Shown here one piece after another: positions 10,116 to 18,635 of a stretch of 64,000 bases of DNA. Numbering within the stretch: position 1 is the stretch's first letter; each line of letters opens with the position of its first letter. The notes under the pieces are model-generated. The model had not been told where the DNA came from. It was given only the letters and a program-made list of their open reading frames with translations, and did not search any database. Source of the stretch: an uncultured Flavobacterium sp. (GTDB lineage Bacteria > Bacteroidota > Bacteroidia > Flavobacteriales > Flavobacteriaceae); contig NZ_CAMLDD010000011.1 in NCBI RefSeq assembly GCF_946478785.1, positions 1 to 64,000 on the forward strand, written 5' to 3'. A program made the translations under genes and the position numbers.

Positions 10116-10799
10116 TTAAGAGTTGGCCATTGCCATACAAACGATACTAATTCTTGCTCCCGGAATTTTGAGTAATGCACGGGAGCAGGCTTCAAGTGTG
10201 GCGCCTGTAGTGAGAACATCGTCAACAAGTAGAAAATGTTTGTTGTGGTTTTCTTCTGAAAAATGGACATCAAAAACGTTTTCTATTCCTTCTGATCGTC
10301 CTAATAAATTCTTCTTGGATTGTGTTTTAGAGTATTTCTTCCTAAACAACACAGTATCATTATAAACGATATTCAATCCTTCAGATAAAGCAGTGCCAAA
10401 AGTAGTAACCTGATTGTAGCCACGTTCCTTAAATTTCTTTCGGTGCAGCGGAACAGGAATTACGGCATCAAAAGGAGTTTTAGGTTTAATGTATTTTAAA
10501 TCTTCTACATACCAGTTTCCCAGAACCGTTCCTATTTCTTCATATCCCTTATATTTCAGATTATGAATCAGTTCCTGGACGATTCCCTTTTTGTTGAAAT
10601 ATAAAAAAGCCGATGCATGTTCAATTTCAATTTTGCCATAAAACTTCTTGACTGCTTCATTATTAGAATCTAAATGATATTGTGTCAATGGCATTTCATG
10701 ACGGCAACTGGTGCATAAAACGGTTTCATTGGTTATTAAAATGGTATGGCATCCACCACAAACTTTAGGAAAAAAGAGATTCTTTAGAGATTCAAACAT
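10116..10799 (-). CDS. comF: ComF family phosphoribosyltransferase-like protein
   Basis: This 227-residue protein opens with a zinc-finger-like CGGCH ... CTSCR pair and ends with a type I PRTase fold whose PRPP loop is LLVDDVLTTGATLEA. The segment VPVPLHRKKFKERGYNQ is typical of ComF/GntX proteins, which are tied to DNA uptake or DNA-crosslink processing in other bacteria. The start is set at ATG 10799 (MFESLKNLFFPKVCGGC), where homologues begin. The longer frame from 10820 adds MQKKFLI, and its start codon abuts a TACATTTA -7-like sequence (10820-10827). Confidence 0.88.
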   Translation of the reverse strand: MFESLKNLFFPKVCGGCHTILITNETVLCTSCRHEMPLTQYHLDSNNEAVKKFYGKIEIEHASAFLYFNKKGIVQELIHNLKYKGYEEIGTVLGNWYVEDLKYIKPKTPFDAVIPVPLHRKKFKERGYNQVTTFGTALSEGLNIVYNDTVLFRKKYSKTQSKKNLLGRSEGIENVFDVHFSEENHNKHFLLVDDVLTTGATLEACSRALLKIPGARISIVCMAMANS

Positions 10800-11069
10800 T
10801 ATTAGAAATTTTTTTTGCATAAATGTAAGATAAAAGAGATGAAAAGTAAAGAATGATTGTTTTTTCTTTAAAAAGATATTTTAATGCTCAAATTGTTTTC
10901 CGGATTATGATTTTGATTTCCTTTTTTTAAAACAGAAAAATGATTAGGTATTGAAATAAGACTTAAGGTTTTTTTTGAGAAAAATAGAAAAACCAGTATT
11001 TATTTCTAAAAATTTAATAATCAAGGGTCAATCTTCAACTTTTTTTCTTTTTTTTAAACGCACTTTTTA

Positions 11070-11077
11070 TATTTTTG
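11070..11077 (+). promoter_or_regulatory. Predicted glyQS -7 element
   Basis: TATTTTTG is a perfect TAnnTTTG ending only 7 bases before the ATG at 11085. The mRNA would be leaderless or carry one to three leader bases. The region upstream is T-rich, without a clear TTG. Confidence 0.5.
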
Positions 11078-11084
11078 CACCACT

Positions 11085-12623
11085 ATGGCAAAACAAGAAG
11101 ATATATTTAAGAATGTGGTTTCGCACGCAAAAGAGTACGGATTTATTTTCCCGTCAAGCGAAGTATACGATGGACTGAGTGCAGTATATGATTATGCACA
11201 AAACGGCGTAGAGTTAAAAAAGAATATCCGTGAATATTGGTGGAAATCAATGGTTCAGATGAATGAGAATATTGTAGGATTAGATGCTGCAATATTAATG
11301 CATCCAACAACCTGGAAAGCTTCAGGCCACGTTGATGCCTTCAATGATCCGTTAATTGATAATAAGGATTCCAAAAAAAGATACAGAGCAGACGTTTTAG
11401 TTGAAGACTATGCTGAAAAATTAAATATAAAAGCCAAAAAAGAAATTGAAAAAGCGAGGGCTCGTTTTGGTGATGCGTTTAACGAAGAAGAATTTATAAC
11501 GACAAATGCCCGTGTAATTGAATATTTGGCCAAAGAAAGAGAAATTTTAGCCAGACTTGCAAAAGGTATGAGTGAAGATCTTCAGGATGTAAAAGCCCTG
11601 ATTGATGAACTTGAGATTGCTGACCCGGAAACCGGTTCCAGAAACTGGACAGACGTAAAGCAATTTAATCTGATGTTCGGAACAAAATTAGGTGCTTCTG
11701 CAGATTCTGCAATGGATTTGTATTTACGTCCGGAAACCGCTCAGGGTATTTTTGTGAATTTCCTTAACGTGCAGAAATCAGGTCGTATGAAAATTCCTTT
11801 TGGAATTGCACAAACCGGAAAAGCCTTCAGAAATGAGATTGTGGCAAGACAATTCATTTTCCGTATGCGTGAATTCGAACAAATGGAAATGCAGTTTTTT
11901 GTACGTCCTGGCGAAGAGATGAAATCCTATGAATACTGGAAAGAAACACGTTTAAAATGGCATTTATCTTTAGGATTAGGAAAAGAAAATTACCGTTTTC
12001 ACGATCACGAAAAATTAGCGCACTATGCTAATGCTGCTGCTGATATTGAATTTAATTTTCCGTTTGGATTTAAAGAATTGGAAGGAATTCACTCCCGTAC
12101 CGATTTTGACTTAAAAGCACACGAACAATACTCCGGTAGAAAACTGCAATATTTTGATCCTGAATTGAATGAAAATTATGTTCCTTATGTTGTAGAGACT
12201 TCTGTAGGACTGGATCGTATGTTTTTGGCTGTTTTTGCAACATCATTGCAGGAAGAAGTTTTAGAAGACGGTTCAACAAGAACAGTCCTTAAATTACCAT
12301 CTGTTTTAGCGCCAACAAAAGCTGCAATTTTGCCTCTTGTTAAAAAAGATGGATTACCGGAAATCGCCAGAAAAATCATTGATGAATTAAAATGGGATTT
12401 TAGTGTAGCCTATGATGAAAAAGATGCGGTTGGTCGTCGTTACAGAAGACAGGATGCTCTTGGAACTCCGTTTTGTATTACGGTAGATCATCAGACTATC
12501 GAAGATCAGACTGTAACCATTCGTCATAGAGATACCATGAAACAGGATCGTGTTGCTATAGCCGATTTAAAGTCAATTATAGAAAATGAAGTTTCAATGA
12601 AAAACTGGCTAATGAAAATGTAA
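11085..12623 (+). CDS. glyQS: Glycine--tRNA ligase (single-chain, class II)
   Basis: At 512 residues it charges tRNA-Gly. Class II landmarks are RPETAQGIFVNF (about 220), motif 2 FRNEIVARQFIFRMREFEQ and the motif 3 region VETSVGLDRMFLAVF. The C-terminal anticodon-binding domain begins near APTKAAILPLV. This is the dimeric eukaryote/archaeal-like form usual in Bacteroidota, not the alpha2-beta2 form. The ATG at 11085 matches the family N terminus (KNVVSHAKEYGFIFPSSE). A strong terminator follows. Confidence 0.97.
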   Translation: MAKQEDIFKNVVSHAKEYGFIFPSSEVYDGLSAVYDYAQNGVELKKNIREYWWKSMVQMNENIVGLDAAILMHPTTWKASGHVDAFNDPLIDNKDSKKRYRADVLVEDYAEKLNIKAKKEIEKARARFGDAFNEEEFITTNARVIEYLAKEREILARLAKGMSEDLQDVKALIDELEIADPETGSRNWTDVKQFNLMFGTKLGASADSAMDLYLRPETAQGIFVNFLNVQKSGRMKIPFGIAQTGKAFRNEIVARQFIFRMREFEQMEMQFFVRPGEEMKSYEYWKETRLKWHLSLGLGKENYRFHDHEKLAHYANAAADIEFNFPFGFKELEGIHSRTDFDLKAHEQYSGRKLQYFDPELNENYVPYVVETSVGLDRMFLAVFATSLQEEVLEDGSTRTVLKLPSVLAPTKAAILPLVKKDGLPEIARKIIDELKWDFSVAYDEKDAVGRRYRRQDALGTPFCITVDHQTIEDQTVTIRHRDTMKQDRVAIADLKSIIENEVSMKNWLMKM

Positions 12624-12643
12624 GTTTTTTAAAATCAGGATAT

Positions 12644-12680
12644 AAATCCCAAATTCCGTTAAGGAGTTTGGGATTTTTTA
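12644..12680 (+). terminator. Terminator of glyQS
   Basis: The arms 12644-12653 and 12667-12676 pair perfectly (AAATCCCAAA/TTTGGGATTT) and run into T residues. Confidence 0.85.
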
Positions 12681-12797
12681 TTATTATGTTTTTAATAAAT
12701 TGTAAGTGATTTGTTTATTTTTATAACTTTATATGCCCTGTTTTGCAGGAATATACCAGAATTAATTAAGTAACCCCAAATATTTAATGTTTCAAAA

Positions 12798-13607
12798 ATG
12801 AATTACACCTATATTATTTTAGACGACGATCCTGAAAGTGTTAAAAAAACTAAGACAATTGCAAAGGAATTTTCAGAGCTGAATTTTATAGCCTCTGCGA
12901 ATAATTATACCGATGGATTGAACCTGATATTGAAACACACACCGGATTTGATTTTTTTAGAAATTGACCCTAAAAATAAAGACAGCGGACTTTCCCTGAA
13001 TTTAATTAATGGGTTAATGATGTATTTGAAAGAAATACCTAAAATTGTTATTACAACAAAAAGCAAAGATCTTGCGTTTGATTGTATTCAATATGAAGTA
13101 AATGATTATTTTATTAAGCCTCTGGCCTCAATGGATTTTGTAAAACTGATTCATAAATTAAATAAGTCAAACAGTGAAGACGAAGTCCTTTTGGTTCAAA
13201 ATTTAAAACATAAAGAAAAAACTGGCTCAGAGGGTATTCAGATTAATAAAAATCGTAAATCCTTTATTTTATGTGTAAAATCATATGGAGATCATCGCTA
13301 TATTGATTCAAATGAAATATGCTATTTTCAGGCAGATAATAATTCGACAGATATTCACCTTAAAAACGGAGAGATGATTACCGCTTTTAAGACCCTGAAG
13401 CATTTTGAAACTGTTTTGTCTAACCCTTTTATCAGGATACATAACAGTTATATTGTAAACAGAAATTATATTTCGAGAATCCATACAGGAAACTCCTTAT
13501 GCTACATTAAAAAAACAACTATAAAACTGCCTTTTTCCAAATCTTACAAAGCAAATGTTGATTTTATTATCAGCGAATTTGCCAATGAAAATTACATAGA
13601 AACTTAA
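12798..13607 (+). CDS. LytTR-family response regulator with Glu at the phosphoacceptor position
   Basis: The 269-residue protein has an N-terminal receiver-like domain (1-120) and a C-terminal LytTR DNA-binding domain (~165-260; RYIDSNEICYFQADNN, NPFIRIHNSYIVNRNYI). The receiver keeps the acidic cluster D9-D10-D11 and the FIKPL lysine. The residue that should be Asp in FLDI is Glu (E55 in IFLEIDP). Glu can mimic phospho-Asp, so constitutive or phosphorylation-independent activity is possible. No LytS-type (5TM/His_kinase) partner is adjacent; the nearest kinase is the TPR kinase 0.5 kb downstream, which has its own regulator. The start ATG 12798 gives a full receiver. Confidence 0.87.
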   Translation: MNYTYIILDDDPESVKKTKTIAKEFSELNFIASANNYTDGLNLILKHTPDLIFLEIDPKNKDSGLSLNLINGLMMYLKEIPKIVITTKSKDLAFDCIQYEVNDYFIKPLASMDFVKLIHKLNKSNSEDEVLLVQNLKHKEKTGSEGIQINKNRKSFILCVKSYGDHRYIDSNEICYFQADNNSTDIHLKNGEMITAFKTLKHFETVLSNPFIRIHNSYIVNRNYISRIHTGNSLCYIKKTTIKLPFSKSYKANVDFIISEFANENYIET

Positions 13608-13780
13608 AAATAACCATCTGCCCTGATTTGCTATTCATTCACTCATGAACGGATAGCATTGACCATAAACGCCTTTTTTTGAAACAATTGTTGCGGTTAA
13701 CTGTTTAGTTTTACAAAAGAATTCCAACAGAAACGGAATCAAAAACGTAAAAAATATAACAATATAAATCACAACAAATC

Positions 13781-14017
13781 ATGAAAAAATCAGCCTTAAC
13801 AATCGCATTATTTTCTTTAACAATGGTATTAACTTCATTTGATACAACAGAACCTGCAAACGATATTTTAAACAATACAACAGTTGGTATTGATGGAAAC
13901 CAATCAGTTGGGCAAAGCAGAAAAGTAGATATGATGGGTTCAGATTTATCTAATCAAAGTATGACAGTAAGTATTGATGGAAATCAATCAGTTGGACAAA
14001 GCAGAAAAGTGGATTAA
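13781..14017 (+). CDS. Small secreted protein with duplicated 15-residue motif
   Basis: This 78-residue protein was not recognised. A signal peptide (MKKSALTIALFSLTMVLTSF) is followed by a short spacer and two copies of IDGNQSVGQSRKVD: residues 36-50 (preceded by G) and 64-78 (preceded by S). The second copy ends exactly at the stop codon. The mature product is about 50 polar residues with no Cys. It lies between a LytTR regulator and a TPR histidine kinase, with its own terminator downstream, so it is probably a monocistronic, well-expressed gene. Precursor of a signal peptide sensed by the kinase is an attractive but untested idea; a small cell-surface protein is the alternative. Confidence 0.7.
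   Translation: MKKSALTIALFSLTMVLTSFDTTEPANDILNNTTVGIDGNQSVGQSRKVDMMGSDLSNQSMTVSIDGNQSVGQSRKVD
13886..14014 (+). repeat. Intragenic 45-bp direct repeat (two copies)
   Basis: Copies at 13886-13930 and 13970-14014 are nearly identical in DNA, with the few differences mostly at third codon positions. The synonymous changes suggest that selection has kept the peptide since the duplication. Confidence 0.85.
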
Positions 14018-14046
14018 TTACTTGTAATTCATTTAAATATAGTAAA

Positions 14047-14076
14047 GGCTGTCTAATTTAGGCAGTCTTTTTCTTT
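14047..14076 (+). terminator. Terminator after the small secreted protein gene
   Basis: An 8-bp stem with two G-T pairs (14047-14054 with 14060-14067) and a 5-nt loop is followed by TTTTTCTTT. Confidence 0.65.
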
Positions 14077-14088
14077 ATGCCTAATAGA

Positions 14089-14104
14089 TAGTTTTGTATT
14101 TTTG
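14089..14104 (+). promoter_or_regulatory. Tandem TAnnTTTG elements before the TPR kinase
   Basis: TAGTTTTG (14089-14096) and TATTTTTG (14097-14104) are two perfect -7 elements back to back. Transcription from the second would begin near 14111, leaving about 13 nt before the TTG start at 14124. Confidence 0.45.
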
Positions 14105-14123
14105 ATTAAAGATTAACTCAAAA

Positions 14124-16166
14124 TTGAAAAGAAGCTGTCTAATATTACTTGTTTTTTTTATTAGTTGTAGCAAACAAAATGAAACTACACCTATTTCCCG
14201 TCAATCCAGGGATAGTCTTGATTTGTATTTGTCTCTGGCTAATGAATATAAATTACCTGTAGCGATAAAGCAAAAATACAATCGCAAGGCTTTTGAAGTC
14301 ATTATGAGCCAGCCAGATGATTCTCTTAAAAGGCTAAATCTTTTTAGAGTTGCCAATCGTTATTATAACATGCGGGACTGGAACGAATATAATAAAACTG
14401 TCAAAATTATTTTAGATAAGGCACAAAAGGCAAATGATTCAATTTCAATGTCTAAGGCTTATACTTATTTAGGGGATTATTATAGCTCTCAGGCAATTTC
14501 TGACAGTGCCTTTTTATATTATTATAAAGCTGAAAAGTTATACTCTCAATCTAATTCATTTTATAATCTGGCCAAAACGAGGCTTAGTAAAGCATTGTTG
14601 CAATTTAATGAAGGAGATTTTTATGGGAGTGAAAAAGCAGTATTTAATGCACTTCGGGTCATTAAAGGAAATGAAAACAAAGATATTTTTTATGATGCTT
14701 ACAATTTACTTGGTGTAATTTACAATGAATTAGGAGAATATGATAAAGCTATTGAATTTCATAACAAAGCAATTGCCAGCATTGATGATAAAATTATTCC
14801 TGTAGAGTTTCAGTCAAAGGCAACTTCATTAAATAATATAGGATTTGTTTATCAAAATCTGAAGGACTACAAAAAAGCTAATTTTTATTTTCAGGAAGGA
14901 TTACAACAGAAAAATTTATTCAATCAAAAGCCTGAATTGTATGCTATTTTACTGGACAATCTGGCTTACTCACAGTTTAAATTAAATGAGAATCAGGAAC
15001 TTCCGGGTTTATTTTACAAGGCACTCAAAATAAGGGACAGCCTGCAGTTAACGGCTGGGATAACAGCAAGTAAAATGCATTTGTCTGAATATTTTGCTTC
15101 TGTAAAAGATACTGCTAAAGCCCTGCATTATTCAAATCAGGCACTTTTAGTTTCAAAACGCACCAAAAATTTTCGAAATGTATTGGTGGCCCTGAAACAA
15201 TTATCTTTAATTCATCCTGAAAAAGCTTCAAAATTCTCAGAAGATTATATCCGGATAAATGACAGTCTGCAAAAGGCTGAACGCAAAATGGGCGATAAAT
15301 TTACCCGAATAGAATATGAAACCAATGAAATAAAAAGCGAAAATTCGAGTTTAGAAATACAGAACAGGACTTTGGTTTACGTTTTTAGTTTCTCTTTACT
15401 GATAGCTTTGTTTTTTTATATTTACAAAACACAGCAGGCAAGAAACAGGGAATTGCTTTTTAAGCAGCAGCAGCAAATTGCAAACGAGGACATTTATAAT
15501 TTGATGATTTCGCAGCAAAACGCAATTGAGACAATGCGGATGAGGGAAAAGAAAAAAGTTGCCCAGGAACTTCATGACGGGGTTTTAGGAAGGATGTTTG
15601 GTGTCAGGATCAGTTTGGACAGCCTGGATAAATTAGACGAAGAAACGGCTGCCGATAAAAGAAAAAAATACCTGCTCGAATTAAAAGAGATTGAGCAGGA
15701 TATTCGGGAAATTTCGCATGATTTGAACAAAGAAAGAACAGGATTGATTAATAATTTTGTTGCGATTTTAGAAAAGTTGTTTCAAAATCAAATAAGTACA
15801 TTCGATACCAAATTAGTTTATCATATCGATTCCAATATCAAATGGGACCTTGTAAGCAATGTTGTAAAGATTAATTTGTACAGAATCCTCCAGGAAGCAC
15901 TTCAGAATGTGAACAAATACGCCCAGGCAAAAACAATTACTCTCGAATTTAAAAGTGAGATTAATTATTTAGTTTTATTAATATCTGATGATGGAATAGG
16001 ATTTAATACCCATAAAACAAAAAAAGGAATTGGGTTGCAAAATATTGTGTACAGAACGGCAGAATGTAATGGGAATGTCGAAATAAATTCGGCCAGGGAT
16101 GAAGGCACTTCAATTATAGTAAAGATACCAATTGACCAAAAAATAAATAAAGTTCATGAAAGCTGA
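14124..16166 (+). CDS. TPR-containing sensor histidine kinase (HisKA_3 type)
   Basis: The 680-residue protein starts with a lipoprotein-like signal (LILLVFFISCSKQ), then about six tetratricopeptide repeats (~40-390; e.g. EYDKAIEFHNKAIASIDDK), a membrane helix (VYVFSFSLLIALFFYIY, ~415-435), a coiled coil and a HisKA_3 domain with phosphoacceptor H484 (QELHDGVLGRMFG). The HATPase_c domain has LYRILQEALQNVNKYA, SDDGIGF and GIGLQNI. No ATG precedes the signal sequence, so TTG 14124 is the start. This class of kinase (NarL-type partner) senses through an extracytoplasmic TPR region. It overlaps its response regulator by 11 bp, so the two are co-translated. Confidence 0.88.
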   Translation: MKRSCLILLVFFISCSKQNETTPISRQSRDSLDLYLSLANEYKLPVAIKQKYNRKAFEVIMSQPDDSLKRLNLFRVANRYYNMRDWNEYNKTVKIILDKAQKANDSISMSKAYTYLGDYYSSQAISDSAFLYYYKAEKLYSQSNSFYNLAKTRLSKALLQFNEGDFYGSEKAVFNALRVIKGNENKDIFYDAYNLLGVIYNELGEYDKAIEFHNKAIASIDDKIIPVEFQSKATSLNNIGFVYQNLKDYKKANFYFQEGLQQKNLFNQKPELYAILLDNLAYSQFKLNENQELPGLFYKALKIRDSLQLTAGITASKMHLSEYFASVKDTAKALHYSNQALLVSKRTKNFRNVLVALKQLSLIHPEKASKFSEDYIRINDSLQKAERKMGDKFTRIEYETNEIKSENSSLEIQNRTLVYVFSFSLLIALFFYIYKTQQARNRELLFKQQQQIANEDIYNLMISQQNAIETMRMREKKKVAQELHDGVLGRMFGVRISLDSLDKLDEETAADKRKKYLLELKEIEQDIREISHDLNKERTGLINNFVAILEKLFQNQISTFDTKLVYHIDSNIKWDLVSNVVKINLYRILQEALQNVNKYAQAKTITLEFKSEINYLVLLISDDGIGFNTHKTKKGIGLQNIVYRTAECNGNVEINSARDEGTSIIVKIPIDQKINKVHES

Positions 16167-16848
16167 TTTACAACCATCGCTTAAACAAACAAACCATATA
16201 TTAATTGTAGACGATCATCCGTTTATTATTGAAGGGTATAAAAATGCTATTACGCGTTATAATCCTGACAGCTTCGAGTTTTTGATTTCTCAGGCTAAAG
16301 ATTGTAAATCAGCTTATGAAATTATTACAAATCCTGAAACCAAACCTTTTGATATTGCCTTTTTAGATATCAGCATGCCTGCTTACGATGAAAAAGAAAT
16401 TTTTTCAGGAGAAGATATAGCAAAACTAATTTTGGAGTACATGCCAAAATGCAAAATTATTTTGCTCACCATGTATACCGAATTACTAAAAATTAAAACA
16501 ATCATCCGTACCATACAGCCAAATGGTCTGATTATTAAAAATGACCTGACATTTGACGAATTGCTTTTTGCTTTTGATAAAGTAATGAAAAGCGATAAAT
16601 ATTATAGTCAGTCCGTTCAGAAAATGCTTAATCAGTCACCACATAATTCAATTGAAATCGATGAATTCGACAAACAGATTTTATTTCACTTGTCTAAAGG
16701 AACTTCTGAAGAGGAGATGCCACATTACATCCCGATTTCCATAAATGCAATTGGAAAGCGAAAAAAAGGGCTGAAAGAACTGCTCAAAATAAAATCAGGT
16801 TCTGATGAGGACTTAGTAAAAGAAGCGAAAAGCAAAGGGCTTTTTTAA
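16156..16848 (+). CDS. NarL/LuxR-like response regulator, partner of the TPR kinase
   Basis: The 230-residue protein has a complete receiver domain: acidic pair in ILIVDDHP, phosphoacceptor D71 in IAFLDISMP, Thr in ILLTMYTE and Lys in LIIKND. The C-terminal ~60 residues (DEFDKQILFHLSKGTSEEEM ... SINAIGKRKKGLKELL) follow the LuxR helix-turn-helix pattern but are degenerate. The 11-bp overlap with the HisKA_3 kinase gene makes the pair a two-component system. Targets are unknown; the small repeat-peptide gene just upstream is a reasonable candidate. Confidence 0.85.
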   Translation: MKADLQPSLKQTNHILIVDDHPFIIEGYKNAITRYNPDSFEFLISQAKDCKSAYEIITNPETKPFDIAFLDISMPAYDEKEIFSGEDIAKLILEYMPKCKIILLTMYTELLKIKTIIRTIQPNGLIIKNDLTFDELLFAFDKVMKSDKYYSQSVQKMLNQSPHNSIEIDEFDKQILFHLSKGTSEEEMPHYIPISINAIGKRKKGLKELLKIKSGSDEDLVKEAKSKGLF

Positions 16849-16867
16849 AATAAAATCCCAAAAAAAA

Positions 16868-16917
16868 ATCCAAACTCCAACTATATGATCATTGGAATTT
16901 GGAATTTTTATTTTTTT
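16868..16917. terminator. Probable bidirectional terminator
   Basis: The arms CCAAACTCCAA (16870-16880) and TTGGAATTTGG (16892-16902) pair with one mismatch. T-rich sequence follows on the plus strand and an A run precedes it, so it can serve both the response regulator and the convergent thiL. Confidence 0.65.
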
Positions 16918-16932
16918 CGAATTTCTAAAAAT

Positions 16933-17979
16933 TTATTCGCTTAAAGCATCCCAGCCTCTTGCTTTTAAAGCAATCTTCGTATTGGCACGTGTAACCAAAT
17001 GAATGCCTTCGCTTTCATCAGCCATGTGGCCAATAATAGAAAAGTTTGGATTGCCTTTTATTTTATCAAAGTCGTTAATGTCAATTGTAAATAACAACTC
17101 ATAATCTTCTCCGCCGTTAATAGCTACCGTTGTGCTGTCAATATTAAATTCTTCGCAAGTCGAAATAAACTGTGGATCAAGCGGCAGTTTATCCTCATAC
17201 AAATTACAACCCACTTTGGACTGTTTACACAGATGAATAATTTCAGATGATAATCCGTCTGAAATATCAATCATCGAAGTTGGTTTTATTTCAAGGGCGT
17301 GTAATAATGTACGAACATCTTTTCGGGCCTCAGGCTTCAACTGGCGCTCAATTAAATAAGTGTACATGTCTAAATCAGGCTGGCTGTTCGGATTTACCTG
17401 AAACACCTGTTTTTCGCGCTCCAATACCTGCAATCCCATATAAGCCGCACCAATATCGCCGGTAACAACTAACAAATCGGTTTGCTTGGCTCCGTTTCTG
17501 TACACGATTTCATCTGCGTCTGCTTCACCAATTGCTGTAATGCTAATAATTAACCCTTTTTGCGATGAGGTGGTGTCTCCGCCAATAACATCTACTTTGT
17601 ACTCGTTTGCGGCATGTGTAATCCCCTCAAATAATTCTTCTAAGGCTTCCAGCGGGAAACGATTAGAAACGGCTACAGAAACCGTTATTTGTGTTGGTTT
17701 GGCATTCATGGCACAAATGTCAGATACATTTACAACTACTGATTTGTACCCCAAATGTTTTAACGGCATATAAGCCAAATCAAAATGTACGCCTTCAATC
17801 AGTAAATCGGTTGAAACCACTACTTTTTTCTCCTTGAAATCTAGAACTGCAGCATCATCGCCAATACTTTTTAAAGTTGACTCTTGTTTAACATCAAAGT
17901 TTTTGGTTAAATGTTCTATTAAACCAAACTCGCCTAATTGCGCTATACTGGTACGTTGTGGGTTTTTATCTTCAATCAT
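16933..17979 (-). CDS. thiL: Thiamine-monophosphate kinase ThiL
   Basis: ThiL converts thiamine monophosphate to the active cofactor thiamine diphosphate. The 348-residue AIR-synthase-related protein shows the N-terminal GEFGLIEHL and the nucleotide/Mg site SIGDDAAVL, followed by VVVSTDLLIEGVHFDL, VNVSDICAMNAKP and IGGDTTSS. ISDGLSSEI and NGGEDYELLFT are the C-terminal family motifs. It has no thi neighbours, has its own -7 element upstream and converges on the response regulator. Confidence 0.95.
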   Translation of the reverse strand: MIEDKNPQRTSIAQLGEFGLIEHLTKNFDVKQESTLKSIGDDAAVLDFKEKKVVVSTDLLIEGVHFDLAYMPLKHLGYKSVVVNVSDICAMNAKPTQITVSVAVSNRFPLEALEELFEGITHAANEYKVDVIGGDTTSSQKGLIISITAIGEADADEIVYRNGAKQTDLLVVTGDIGAAYMGLQVLEREKQVFQVNPNSQPDLDMYTYLIERQLKPEARKDVRTLLHALEIKPTSMIDISDGLSSEIIHLCKQSKVGCNLYEDKLPLDPQFISTCEEFNIDSTTVAINGGEDYELLFTIDINDFDKIKGNPNFSIIGHMADESEGIHLVTRANTKIALKARGWDALSE

Positions 17980-18020
17980 TTTGTCTCTTTATTGCTTTTT
18001 TTGGTTTTTTACCAAGGTTG

Positions 18021-18028
18021 CAAAGGTA
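18021..18028 (-). promoter_or_regulatory. Predicted thiL -7 element
   Basis: TACCTTTG on the minus strand is a perfect TAnnTTTG about 41 bp upstream of the thiL ATG. No clear -33 TTG was seen. Confidence 0.5.
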
Positions 18029-18348
18029 CGAAGTTGATGATTTAATAACTAAAAAGAGAGTTCGATTATTATTTCGAAACAGGAATATTTGGCTTTTGTT
18101 AAGTTTATACCGTTTTTCTGGTCTAATCATTTGTGCCGAAGACCTGGACAAAAGATTTCTACTTCAAACGAAGTTTATGACAACTGGATTAATCAAGTTA
18201 TATTTATTCTTTTAATCTTTCTTTTCAAATGCAAAATGTATTACCATCTCATCGCTGGAAACTGTTCTTTAAATTTGTTATCAATATTTTGATATTGAAG
18301 AAGTTTTGGAAAACTATTGATTTTATTTTCAAAGCCAAATCACTATCA
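18029..18348. other. Intergenic stretch, no supportable gene
   Basis: Only short, low-complexity frames occur. One plus-strand frame at 18089-18215 reads somewhat protein-like (VKFIPFFWSN, NEVYDNWINQ) but has no start context or recognisable family, and may be decayed sequence. Confidence 0.4.
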
Positions 18349-18635
18349 TCAATTTTCGATAATTTGGATACGATCGGTTTTATCTTCCTTACCGGTAACA
18401 GCAAAATGCCAGGTGTTATTTGACTTAATCAATACAACATCTTCTTTCCAGGTATTATCATTATTCTGTAATGTATAATTTTCACATTCATAAATATTAT
18501 AGTTGCCGTTTGGAAAAGTTGACTGTCAATGCCACTCGCTTATTTTTCCATTAGTTTTCAATAAGTCGTTCTGTTTTTTGCCAGTTGAAATTATATAAAA
18601 AAACATAAAGAAACATATAAGATAATTGCCGTCAT
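18349..18635 (-). pseudogene. Decayed small secreted/lipoprotein-like gene
   Basis: Read on the minus strand from ATG 18635, a hydrophobic N terminus (MTAIILYVSLCFF) must shift frame at a T7 run to continue as IISTGKKQNDLLKTNGKISE. It then meets TGA at 18526-18528 after EWH and continues in the same frame (STFPNGNYNIYECENYTLQ ... KTDRIQIIEN) to a stop at 18349. The protein-like composition of all segments, with one frameshift and one nonsense codon (probably Trp TGG to TGA), indicates a recently inactivated gene of about 85-95 codons. The family was not recognised. Confidence 0.5.

Noticed and set aside
13629..13658. TGCTAT/ATAGCA hairpin after the LytTR gene as a terminator.
   Set aside because: Only six outer base pairs with an interrupted inner stem and no T run next to it; too weak to call.
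17958..18423. Four overlapping plus-strand frames of 60-85 codons past thiL.
   Set aside because: Low-complexity composition, Phe/Leu-rich from AT-rich DNA, no start context; the first also overlaps thiL.
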